Assembly (NCBI GenBank): GCA_030616425.1
Contig: JAUWXJ010000112.1
Location: 1-7,718, forward strand
Origin: Desulfobacterales bacterium
Lineage (GTDB): Bacteria > Desulfobacterota > Desulfobacteria > Desulfobacterales > C00003060
Length of the DNA: 7,718 bases
Reading direction: 5' to 3'
The translations under genes and the position numbers were made by a program. Below, in pieces: positions 1 to 5,893 of this stretch. Position 1 is the stretch's first letter; every line of letters begins with the position of its first letter. Below the pieces are notes generated by a model. It searched no databases. It was not told where the DNA came from and was given only the letters and a program-made list of their open reading frames with translations.

Positions 1-92
1 CTTTTCTTTTGTTCCAGGGCTCAGCTCGGCATGGACTATGGGATAAAGCGAGGAGGACGGTATGGCAGGGGAATCTGCTGGTAGGTAAATAA
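1..92 (+). other. Leader region with possible 3' end of an upstream gene
   Basis: All three + frames are open from the window edge and close at TAA 44-46, TAG 82-84 and TAA 90-92. The frame ending at 44-46 (last residues SSAWTMG) would leave a purine-rich AGGAGGA at 51-57 just after its stop, followed by a tiny open frame ATG 62-TAA 88 (MAGESAGR) with a rather short 4-nt spacer. This could be the tail of an upstream gene plus a leader peptide, but fewer than 30 codons are visible and nothing in them is recognisable. A separate membrane or electron-transfer subunit upstream would fit the neighbouring tmcB-like gene. Confidence 0.2.
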
Positions 93-108
93 TTTTTCGG
101 GTAGTTGG

Positions 109-141
109 ATTGTAATAAGCTCGTAATAAGATTGTAATAAG
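109..141 (+). repeat. Three tandem 11-bp repeats before the tmcB-like gene
   Basis: Three head-to-tail units of 11 bp lie at 109-119, 120-130 and 131-141. Units 1 and 3 are identical (ATTGTAATAAG) and unit 2 is CTCGTAATAAG. The array abuts the Shine-Dalgarno AAGGAGGA (141-148) of the next gene. Each unit holds two in-frame TAA stops, and because 11 is not a multiple of 3 the array closes all three + frames. The period matches one helical turn, so an operator for a regulator binding one face of DNA is possible. Function is inferred only. Confidence 0.6.
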
Positions 142-155
142 AAGGAGGACTAGTC

Positions 156-1583
156 ATGGCAGAAGCAAAATCAAGCCTTGCCAACAGAACGCCTGTTAAG
201 ACCGAAGAGGCGCTCAAAACTTTGTTAGCCGACAGAGGCGGTAAACAGTATTATGCAGAACTCAAGAAATTGGATGTAGATAAAGAGGCCTTGAAAAAGA
301 CCTTGGATATGAGTTTCAAGTCTCGTATGAAGACCTGGCTTGAAATTTGTGCCCATTGCGCTATGTGCGCAGAGACCTGCCTCTATTATATCGCAAACGA
401 TAGAGACCCCAAGCAGACCCCGTCCTATAAAATTCAAACAACCCTTGGTGAAATAGTAAAAAGAAAGGGCGATGTGGACAATGCCTTCATGTGGTATTGT
501 ATGGATACCGCATGGGGCAAATGCACTTGTTGCACCCGGTGTGGATTATATTGCCCGTTCGGCATAGATATGGGGATCATGTTCGGCTACCTGAGAGGTC
601 TCCTCTATTCCCAGGGTTTTGTGCCCTTTGAATTGAAGATCGGGGCAGGTATGCATTGGGTATATAACGCTCAGATGGACGTTACTCCTACAGACTACGT
701 TGAGACCATGGAGTGGATGGCCGAAGAATGGGAAGAAGATTACCCTGGTCTTAAGATTCCTGTGGACAAAGAGGGGGCGGATATCATGTACGTGGTGAAT
801 GCCCGCGAACCAAAGCATTACCCGGAGGATCTTGCAGAGGCCGCGGTTTTGTTCCATCTAGCAGGTGCGGACTGGACGATTCCAAGCACAGTTGGCTGGG
901 AAGGAACAAGCCTGGCCATGTTTGCCGGCGACTGGCCGTGTTGCGCCCAGCAAGTAAAGGCTGTCTATTCTGCAATGGAAAGGCTAAAAGTAAAGAGATA
1001 CGTTGGTACGGAGTGTGGCCATCAGCACCGTGCGACAATTACTGAAGGGCCTTACTGGGCTGGGCGAAAGGATGGCCTACCGCCTGGCGAAAAACCGGCT
1101 CTTCATTACGTTGAATGGGTGTTGGAGGTCCTGAAATCAGGAGCGCTTAAGCTGGATCCCGCCAAAAAGATCAAAGAGCCTGTCACGCTTCAGGATCCGT
1201 GCAACTATATTAGAAATCATGGTTTGACCGACGTTACCAGAGAAATTATGTCTTATATAGCAGAGGATTTCCGTGAAATGAGCCCGACCCGCGAGCACAA
1301 TTTTTGCTGTGGCGGCGGAGGTGGCGCCAATGGTGTAGGGCTGTACCGAAAAGAAAGAGACATAGGGTTGAAAGTCAAGCGCGATCAGATATTGGCTACG
1401 GGGGCAAAATTTGTGGTCTCGCCGTGCCACAACTGTTGGGATGCAATCAGGGACCTTGAAGAGATTTACGAGATCGGGATCACGTGGAGTTTCCTGAAAC
1501 CCATCCTGCTTAAGCAGGTGATTGTACCGGATCATATGAAGCCCAAAGAGGAAGTGGAGGGGGAAGCTGCAGAAGCTGGTTAA
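156..1583 (+). CDS. tmcB: HdrD-like iron-sulfur protein (TmcB/HmcF type)
   Basis: This 475-residue soluble protein has no membrane helix. Two [4Fe-4S] motifs stand near the N terminus: C65-C68-C71-C75 and C123-C126-C129-C133-Pro. A complete C-terminal CCG (cysteine-rich) domain follows: C349, C384-C385-Gly, C424-x2-C427, with a glycine-rich run after CCG. A first, degenerate CCG copy survives as C262-C263 and C287. This is the architecture of HdrD-type heterodisulfide reductase subunits, and the sequence agrees with my memory of TmcB of the sulfate-reducer Tmc complex, which takes electrons from periplasmic cytochrome c3 through a membrane subunit to the cytoplasmic side. HmcF and DsrK are related alternatives. 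The start is set by AAGGAGGA, 7 nt upstream. The downstream cytochrome c3 gene supports a Tmc-like role, but the cytochrome b-type membrane subunit is not in the window. The family is sure, the exact subtype less so. Confidence 0.8.
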   Translation: MAEAKSSLANRTPVKTEEALKTLLADRGGKQYYAELKKLDVDKEALKKTLDMSFKSRMKTWLEICAHCAMCAETCLYYIANDRDPKQTPSYKIQTTLGEIVKRKGDVDNAFMWYCMDTAWGKCTCCTRCGLYCPFGIDMGIMFGYLRGLLYSQGFVPFELKIGAGMHWVYNAQMDVTPTDYVETMEWMAEEWEEDYPGLKIPVDKEGADIMYVVNAREPKHYPEDLAEAAVLFHLAGADWTIPSTVGWEGTSLAMFAGDWPCCAQQVKAVYSAMERLKVKRYVGTECGHQHRATITEGPYWAGRKDGLPPGEKPALHYVEWVLEVLKSGALKLDPAKKIKEPVTLQDPCNYIRNHGLTDVTREIMSYIAEDFREMSPTREHNFCCGGGGGANGVGLYRKERDIGLKVKRDQILATGAKFVVSPCHNCWDAIRDLEEIYEIGITWSFLKPILLKQVIVPDHMKPKEEVEGEAAEAG

Positions 1584-1671
1584 TTTAACGGCCACGAAAA
1601 ATCTTGGGTGGCATGTATGATAACATATGAGAAACTGGCTCGGGCTGTTGTATAAAAGGGGGTAAGTCGGG

Positions 1672-2067
1672 ATGAGAAAAAGGACTGTAGCTTTGTACGC
1701 AGGAATGGGGGTTTTGATTTCAGTATTGACCTTTATGCTTATGCCTGCTTATTCGCAGGAAGACATCGTGACTTTGCAAGACAGCGCCTTCAAGGATGCG
1801 CAGAGGCCCCCTGCCGTTTTTGCGCATGAGGACCACAACGAAAAGGCAGAGATTGAAGAATGTAATGTGTGCCACCATATCTATGAGGGTGGTAAGTGGG
1901 TTGAGGATGAATCGAGTGAAGGGCAGGGGTGCTCAGACTGTCATAATGTGGAAGAGGGACACCCGACCAGACCTCTGATGAAGGCATATCACGATCTGTG
2001 CAAGCAGTGTCACCTGGATAACGATAAGGGCCCTATCACTTGCGGCGAGTGCCATCCGAAACAATAG
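1672..2067 (+). CDS. Periplasmic tetraheme cytochrome c3 (class III)
   Basis: This 131-residue exported cytochrome has a signal peptide (basic MRKR, hydrophobic stretch to about residue 24, probable cleavage after A26-Y27-S28). It has four CxxCH heme sites: C64-H68, C87-H91, C110-H114 and C124-H128. The distal axial histidines of class III cytochrome c3 can also be placed: H52 and H55 in an HxxH pair, H69 directly after heme site 1 (CxxCHH), and probably H107. That gives four bis-histidine, low-potential hemes. The protein between signal and end is rich in Asp and Glu, as in acidic type II c3 (TmcA), the natural partner of the upstream TmcB-like protein; a general periplasmic electron shuttle is the alternative. 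The ribosome site AAGGGGG (1656-1662) lies 9 nt before ATG. The 88-bp gap from the preceding gene holds a weak GCCAC/GTGGC hairpin (1591-1612) but no terminator, so co-transcription is likely. Confidence 0.9.
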   Translation: MRKRTVALYAGMGVLISVLTFMLMPAYSQEDIVTLQDSAFKDAQRPPAVFAHEDHNEKAEIEECNVCHHIYEGGKWVEDESSEGQGCSDCHNVEEGHPTRPLMKAYHDLCKQCHLDNDKGPITCGECHPKQ

Positions 2068-2116
2068 GCTGTATAGGCGTTAGGTCTGAAGCACTTCGAT
2101 TAGTAGTTCAGCAAAC

Positions 2117-2165
2117 AAAAGGAAAGGGTTGCGGAGTTCACAAATCCGACCTCTTTCCTTTTTTT
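2117..2165. terminator. Bidirectional hairpin terminator between convergent transcripts
   Basis: A 10-bp outer stem pairs 2117-2126 with 2153-2162 and extends inward through GGT/ACC (2127-2129 with 2149-2151, leaving C2152 unpaired) and CGGA/TCCG (2132-2135 with 2145-2148). The + strand carries seven T's (2159-2165). The - strand carries TTTTG after the same hairpin, so it can also stop transcription arriving from the leftward operon, whose last gene ends at 2222. It closes the tmcB-like/cytochrome c3 operon 49 bp after its last stop codon. Confidence 0.85.
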
Positions 2166-2221
2166 GTGCAGAAGGAGGCACCCCTCTTCTCCACTCTAAC
2201 GAAAGGTTTTCTTGACGACAA

Positions 2222-2680
2222 TCACGGTATCTTTGGTCTGTTGCAGGTTAACTGAGAGGTAGAATACTCTGATTGTTTCCCTCGCTGCTGTTTCATCATA
2301 TAGTCGTCCACGACCCCGCGTAAGAGTTCAGCAGCCTGAATGGCGCAATGCATGTAGTCTTTTGGTAGCCCGCCTATTGATTTCTGGACAACATCGGCAT
2401 CGATGTCCAGGATTTCATCGACTGTCTTCCCCTTGGCAAGAAGTGTAGCAGCAGAGAGGCAGTTTGCCATATAGGTACACCCATTAGTCCAGTAGGAGAT
2501 ATCTGCAACGCGATTTTTTTCAAACTTGACCCGCATCTCCATGGTATCCCCGCAACTCCCCTCAACACGGGCCTCAGCGTCGGGGTCATCTACATTGGGG
2601 CTCAGCCACCAGTGGATACCAAACCATAGCCCCACGATACCAATAAGAACCCCGGTAGCAATGAGCAAATTCAACCACAT
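2222..2680 (-). CDS. Membrane-anchored IscU/NifU-like Fe-S scaffold protein
   Basis: This 152-residue protein begins with one hydrophobic helix (about residues 3-25, ending in GIHWW). An IscU/NifU N-terminal domain follows (about 37-130). The full cluster-ligand set of IscU is present with near-identical spacing: C43-G-D45, C68 (in NGC) and H111-C112. The LPPVK-type loop that binds HscA chaperone in IscU is reduced to LPKDY (105-109), so assembly may not use HscA/HscB. An extra C74 and C146 are present. The tail after about residue 132 is unconserved in appearance. Family knowledge: IscU scaffolds build [2Fe-2S] and [4Fe-4S] clusters in the cytoplasm, and are normally soluble. The ribosome site AGGAG (2689-2693 on the complement) is 8 nt before ATG. 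The gene lies directly after the rnf-apbE operon terminator, which suggests, but does not prove, service to Rnf iron-sulfur subunits. The domain call is strong; the role is inference. Confidence 0.85.
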   Translation of the reverse strand: MWLNLLIATGVLIGIVGLWFGIHWWLSPNVDDPDAEARVEGSCGDTMEMRVKFEKNRVADISYWTNGCTYMANCLSAATLLAKGKTVDEILDIDADVVQKSIGGLPKDYMHCAIQAAELLRGVVDDYMMKQQRGKQSEYSTSQLTCNRPKIP

Positions 2681-2720
2681 GATATTCGCTCCTGTCTCTT
2701 GCGGTGTCTCTTGTCCATCT

Positions 2721-2759
2721 AAAAAGCCTCTCGGGGTAAATCCCGAGAGGCTTTTTTTT
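2721..2759. terminator. Strong terminator after apbE
   Basis: A perfect 15-bp stem pairs 2721-2735 with 2742-2756 around a 6-nt loop. The - strand reading ends in a T5 run that is part of the stem, and the + strand has T8 (2752-2759), so the hairpin could work both ways. For leftward transcription it lies 33 bp past the apbE stop codon and about 28 bp upstream of the ribosome site of the IscU-like gene. There is little room for a promoter after it, so that gene may be read by leak-through, or from a promoter overlapping or upstream of the hairpin. Confidence 0.85.
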
Positions 2760-2792
2760 CATACACCTTGTGGAGGACAACTTATCTTTTGA

Positions 2793-3833
2793 CTACGCTG
2801 AAAGCCATCCGCTCGACGTAATCTTCTTATCGGCAGAATTCACAATAAGGCACTCAGTTTTTGGCATGTTTTCGATGAATCGTTTGCCCGCCCGAGGTTC
2901 CAATACAAAGACCGCTGTGGAAAGCGCATCAGCATCCATGACATTTGAAGCTAACACGGTGACACTCTCACTTTGAAGCGGTGAGCGGCCCGTTTTCGGG
3001 CTTACAATGTGGTGGTAGAGCTTTTCCTGATCAAAATAGAGCTCGTAGTTCCCGGAAGTGGCGATAGCGCCGTTCACCATGGTTATAGTGTCAACATAGG
3101 GACCGTCCTTGTCCGGATTTTGAATCGCAACCTTCCAGGGTGTTCTGCTTCTCTTACCGCCAATGGCCCGTATATCACCGCCTGCATTGATCAGAGCGTG
3201 TTTGATCCCGTGTTGCTCGATCACCTTGGCCCCGCAGTCGATGATGTATCCCTTGGCGATGCCATCCAAGGTAATGCCCATCCCCTCTTTGGCAAATCGT
3301 ATGGTGTGGCCGTCGAACCGGACCGCGCCTGCATCCACCAGATCAAGGACCTTGGCCACCCTAACTTCAGACGGCGGGCTTTGATGGGCTGCAAAGTGCT
3401 CCTTGTAGAGGTCCACGAGAGGCTTTACGGTCATGTCAAAGGCACCGTTACTCGCCTTATGGAAATGGAGTGCACGGGCGATGACCTCAGATACTTCACG
3501 CGGAATATCTGAAAGATAACCCTCCCTGTTAAGCGTTCCGATAGCGGAATTCGACTGATAACGATTCAGCAGCCTGGTAACGCGATCCATTTCTTCAAAT
3601 GCCTTCCCGATAACCTCGTCGGCCTCGGTCCTGGAGGGGTGCATCACGGTAATGGCCGCGAAGGTCCCCATGGAAAGCCGTGCCCTGGTTACCTTGTACA
3701 GTTTCTTGTTAAAGGCCACACTCTCTGAAATCGGCATCAAGCCTCCAAAGGCAAATCCTACACCCAGCATACCTGAGTATTTCAGAAAGGTTCTCCGGTC
3801 GATGGTTACTTTGTTTTCCTGTTGTGCAGACAT
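2793..3833 (-). CDS. apbE: FAD:protein FMN transferase, Tat-exported ApbE
   Basis: This 346-residue enzyme moves FMN from FAD to a threonine of target proteins; in Rnf systems the targets are RnfG and RnfD. A twin-arginine signal is plain: D-R13-R14-TFLK followed by a hydrophobic stretch to about residue 35, so it acts in the periplasm. ApbE landmarks appear in order: MGT (55-57), FDMTVKPL (132-139), LDGIAKGYIID (189-199), NAGGD (216-220), ATSGNYE (258-264), HIVSPKTGRSP (275-285) and DADALSTA (300-307), the last contributing metal-binding Asp/Thr in the family. The frame is open further upstream to an ATG at 3911, but that would overlap the end of rnfB. ATG 3833 has GGAGGA 7 nt before it and puts the Tat signal at the N terminus. 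Only 19 bp separate it from rnfB, so it is the last gene of the rnf operon before the terminator. Confidence 0.95.
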   Translation of the reverse strand: MSAQQENKVTIDRRTFLKYSGMLGVGFAFGGLMPISESVAFNKKLYKVTRARLSMGTFAAITVMHPSRTEADEVIGKAFEEMDRVTRLLNRYQSNSAIGTLNREGYLSDIPREVSEVIARALHFHKASNGAFDMTVKPLVDLYKEHFAAHQSPPSEVRVAKVLDLVDAGAVRFDGHTIRFAKEGMGITLDGIAKGYIIDCGAKVIEQHGIKHALINAGGDIRAIGGKRSRTPWKVAIQNPDKDGPYVDTITMVNGAIATSGNYELYFDQEKLYHHIVSPKTGRSPLQSESVTVLASNVMDADALSTAVFVLEPRAGKRFIENMPKTECLIVNSADKKITSSGWLSA

Positions 3834-3840
3834 AGCATTG

Positions 3841-3846
3841 TCCTCC
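3841..3846 (-). promoter_or_regulatory. Ribosome binding site that fixes the apbE start
   Basis: GGAGGA on the - strand, 7 nt from ATG 3833, inside the 19-bp gap after the rnfB stop. It decides for the shorter start over the in-frame ATG at 3911. Confidence 0.8.
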
Positions 3847-3852
3847 ACTTCT

Positions 3853-4731
3853 CTACGAAGCCACTGCTTCTTTTGGTATTTCCGTAATTTTTTCAAGTTT
3901 ACCAAGGTCAAATGGTTGCAGAATATGTTGTTTCTTACAAGCCTTAATACAGACTTCCTTGCACTCTGGCCCGTATTCTATGCACTTCTTCTGGTCGATG
4001 GTAACCACACCATCGACTTCCGAAATTGCATCGGCCGGGCATTTTTTAATGCAGACTTTATCTCGAATACACCCCACCTTGCAGACGGACATCGTTACCT
4101 TTGCAGTGTCCTTGGTGCTGCATGGAGCGAAAACGCGAGCATTTTTGGGAAGCAGCTGGATGATCCCTTTGATGCAGGCCTTGACGCAACTGCCACACGC
4201 CACACATTCGTCCGGATCGACCATTGGGAAGTTGTCAACCATGGTGATCGCATCAAACGGACAGGCCTCGGCACATTCTCCGAACCCAACACAGCCGTAC
4301 TGGCAGTCGAGGGGTCCGGAAAAGGCGAGATTCGCACCAGTGCATGTCCCGTAGCCGATATAGTTATACTTTAAATGCACCTTTCCCTGGATCCTGGAAC
4401 AGTGCACAACAGCCACGAGGTCTTCCACAGCTCCAGCGGCCTTTCCCGTGATTTCAGCTATAGCATCAGCAACATCCTTTTTGCCGGGAAAGCAAAGGTT
4501 AGGTGGAACATCGGGATTGTGGACAACTTCTTCTGCGTAAGCTTCACAACCTGGGAAGCCACAGCCACCACATTGGGCCCCGGCAAGGGTATGCATTACC
4601 TTTTCAACCATGGGATCAGGCTCCACATGGAATTTGTGGGCGGCTACTGCAAGCCCGATTCCGAAAATGAGCCCGATACATCCAAGGGTTACTATTCCGC
4701 CTAAAGCTGCTTTGATTAATACTGGATCCAT
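3853..4731 (-). CDS. rnfB: RnfB, iron-sulfur subunit of the Rnf complex
   Basis: This 292-residue subunit takes electrons from reduced ferredoxin on the cytoplasmic side. It has one N-terminal membrane helix (about 8-31), then the Fe4S domain C54-C57-C62-C80 (GAQCGGCGFPGC), conserved C111 and C130, and a string of ferredoxin-type sites: C143/C147-C153-C157-Pro, C176-C179-C182-C186, C204/C217-C221-C227-C231-Pro and C250-C257-C261-C265. This is the long, cluster-rich RnfB type with a second ferredoxin module, as in clostridial and deltaproteobacterial Rnf, and would carry about five or six [4Fe-4S] clusters. The last site is irregular (C-x6-C-x3-C-x3-C, no Pro). The ribosome site AGGAG (4743-4747) is 11 nt from ATG, and this site lies just before the repeat element. 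The tail after residue 270 is short and charged. It is separated from rnfA by 196 bp, unlike the other tightly packed genes of this operon. Confidence 0.95.
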   Translation of the reverse strand: MDPVLIKAALGGIVTLGCIGLIFGIGLAVAAHKFHVEPDPMVEKVMHTLAGAQCGGCGFPGCEAYAEEVVHNPDVPPNLCFPGKKDVADAIAEITGKAAGAVEDLVAVVHCSRIQGKVHLKYNYIGYGTCTGANLAFSGPLDCQYGCVGFGECAEACPFDAITMVDNFPMVDPDECVACGSCVKACIKGIIQLLPKNARVFAPCSTKDTAKVTMSVCKVGCIRDKVCIKKCPADAISEVDGVVTIDQKKCIEYGPECKEVCIKACKKQHILQPFDLGKLEKITEIPKEAVAS

Positions 4732-4753
4732 GAGTCTTTCTTCTCCTAACGCT

Positions 4754-4878
4754 GACGGCTTCGTAAAATGTCCATCTGCGGTGTTGCGGTTCGTCTTTCG
4801 TCATTGCGACGTACGATAAGTACGCCTCATTCCTCAAGACTCGCGCGCCTTGCATCTGAAACTTTTTACTGTGCCGTC
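4754..4878. repeat. MITE-like inverted-repeat element inside the rnf operon
   Basis: This 125-bp stretch fills most of the rnfA-rnfB gap. Its ends are imperfect terminal inverted repeats: the left end reads GACGGCttcGTAAAAtGT and the complement of the right end GACGGCacaGTAAAAaGT, 14 of 18 matching, with a further CATCTGC/CAGATGC similarity inside. A small perfect hairpin, CGTAC-gataa-GTACG, lies at 4810-4824. It holds no gene. Sequences with such ends and a central GTAC palindrome occur, as far as I recall, as dispersed repeats in Desulfobacterota genomes; copy number here cannot be seen from one window. Confidence 0.6.
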
Positions 4879-4888
4879 TCCATTTAAC

Positions 4889-4911
4889 GGTTTTTTACGA
4901 GTTCATCAACG
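4889..4911. repeat. Possible second dispersed-repeat fragment
   Basis: Between the repeat element and the rnfA stop, the motif TTTTTTACGAGTTCATCAAC resembles, from memory, another short sequence common in intergenic regions of sulfate-reducing Desulfobacterota. Its TTTTTAC core echoes the GTAAAAA of the neighbouring terminal repeat. It may be a remnant or outer end of the same element. Weak on its own. Confidence 0.3.
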
Positions 4912-4927
4912 CTATAAAACAGATCCT

Positions 4928-5887
4928 CTAGTAGATCGACAATCCTGAAAAGCCTAAAAAGGCCAGGGCAAAAAGTCCGGCAACAACAAAGGCGATGGGC
5001 AGTCCCTTGAAGCTCGGCGGCACCTTGGCCAGTTCCAACTTTTCCCGCACACAGGCCATCATAAAAAGGGCAATGAGGAATCCGATCCCTGCCCCAAGGG
5101 CCAGGGAAAAGCTTTCCCATCCCGTATATTCGTTATCTGCCAACATCAAGGGCACGGCGATGGCGATACAGTTGGCGATCACCAGCACCAGGTACACGCC
5201 GAAGGCCTTGAATAGTATGGGATTAACTTTTCTCAAGATAGTATCCACCCCCTGGACTGAAAGGGAGACCAGGCCGATAAAGACAACTATATTCAAGAAC
5301 GTCAACTGGTACGGTTTGAGCACAAACTGGTAAAGCGCCCACGCCATCGTGGCCGCGAAGGCGATGACGACGGTAAAGACTATACCCATTCCGATGGCGG
5401 TTGACCTCTTCTGTGAACAGCCGAAAAACACACAAAGCCCCAAATACTTTGTGAAGACAAAGTTATTGATCAATGCAGCCCCGATGAGAATGGTCATGAG
5501 CACACCGAAATAGAGCTTTTTGACCGTCAACATGGCTGCACCCATATCCTGCCCCTCTGACATGATGTTTTTGATGTTTAAAATGTGAGCCTCCCCCGTG
5601 TTCAAAGGAGCTTCAAAGATGAGCGTGAGTTTCGTTTTATCTGAACTCAGCACTATCTCCTTGACTGTCAGCACGATGTCGGGATCAGGCTTTTCGTAAG
5701 CACTGAAGTTTGCAACGTTTGATGCCCAGGCCTCGTCAACAGGCCCTGCAAAGGTAATGACGATCTTGTCCGTGTCCTTGAACCCCGTCTTCTTGACGAA
5801 CTTGTGGCCTGTCTCACATCCTGTCAGAAAAAGTGCCGCAATCAGGAGCACGCCCACCAGCAGATGATATGACCTTATGCTTTTCAT
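4928..5887 (-). CDS. rnfA: RnfA with lipoprotein signal and Ig-like N-terminal extension
   Basis: This 319-residue protein is a fusion. Residues 126-319 are a complete RnfA: six membrane helices, NNFV (141-144), LGLC152 and ANC240 (the two cysteines that help bind the [2Fe-2S] cluster between RnfA and RnfE), VRE (280-282) and the ending LGFSGL. Usual RnfA is about 190-200 residues. Here about 125 extra residues precede it: basic start MKSIR, a hydrophobic stretch and lipobox L21-T-G-C24, then a beta-rich region (about 37-122) with the pattern of an SbsA-type Ig-like (Big_5) domain (KIVITFAGPVD, then strands around VKEIVLSSDKTKLTLIFEAPLNTG). The frame is continuous, and the internal ATG at 5533 lacks a clear ribosome site. 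RnfA normally has its N terminus in the periplasm, so an exported domain there is topologically sensible. A GAGG site at the end of rnfE (5899-5902) precedes ATG. It starts 6 bp after the rnfE stop. Confidence 0.93.
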   Translation of the reverse strand: MKSIRSYHLLVGVLLIAALFLTGCETGHKFVKKTGFKDTDKIVITFAGPVDEAWASNVANFSAYEKPDPDIVLTVKEIVLSSDKTKLTLIFEAPLNTGEAHILNIKNIMSEGQDMGAAMLTVKKLYFGVLMTILIGAALINNFVFTKYLGLCVFFGCSQKRSTAIGMGIVFTVVIAFAATMAWALYQFVLKPYQLTFLNIVVFIGLVSLSVQGVDTILRKVNPILFKAFGVYLVLVIANCIAIAVPLMLADNEYTGWESFSLALGAGIGFLIALFMMACVREKLELAKVPPSFKGLPIAFVVAGLFALAFLGFSGLSIY

Positions 5888-5893
5888 AAGTGC

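Noticed and set aside
63..79. Sigma-54-like promoter TGGCAG...TGCT
   Set aside because: The GG and GC elements are 11 nt apart, where the family requires 10, and the TTGCA part is poor. Not supportable.
62..88. Leader peptide MAGESAGR as a real gene
   Set aside because: It has a purine-rich site, but the spacer is only 4 nt and eight codons give no coding evidence; kept only as a remark in the leader entry.
1591..1612. GCCAC...GTGGC hairpin between the tmcB-like gene and cytochrome c3 as a terminator
   Set aside because: The stem is only 5 bp with a 12-nt loop and no T-run; too weak.
2170..2255. AAGGAGG at about 2171 as a start signal for a + strand gene
   Set aside because: No sensible coding frame follows it and the region runs into the opposite-strand IscU-like gene; chance match.
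3009..3512. 167-codon + strand open frame opposite apbE
   Set aside because: It lies wholly antisense to a clear apbE, with no recognisable protein and no ribosome site; a shadow of the real gene.
3834..3911. Longer apbE reading from ATG 3911
   Set aside because: It would overlap the rnfB end by 59 bp, place 26 basic residues before the Tat signal, and ignore the good GGAGGA at 3841-3846.
3652..4374. 240-codon + strand open frame opposite apbE/rnfB
   Set aside because: It spans two well-supported genes on the other strand, and its translation resembles no family; coincidental.
4928..5533. Short RnfA starting at internal ATG 5533
   Set aside because: It would match usual RnfA length, but no clear ribosome site precedes it, the upstream frame is continuous, begins 6 bp after rnfE, and encodes a plausible signal plus domain.
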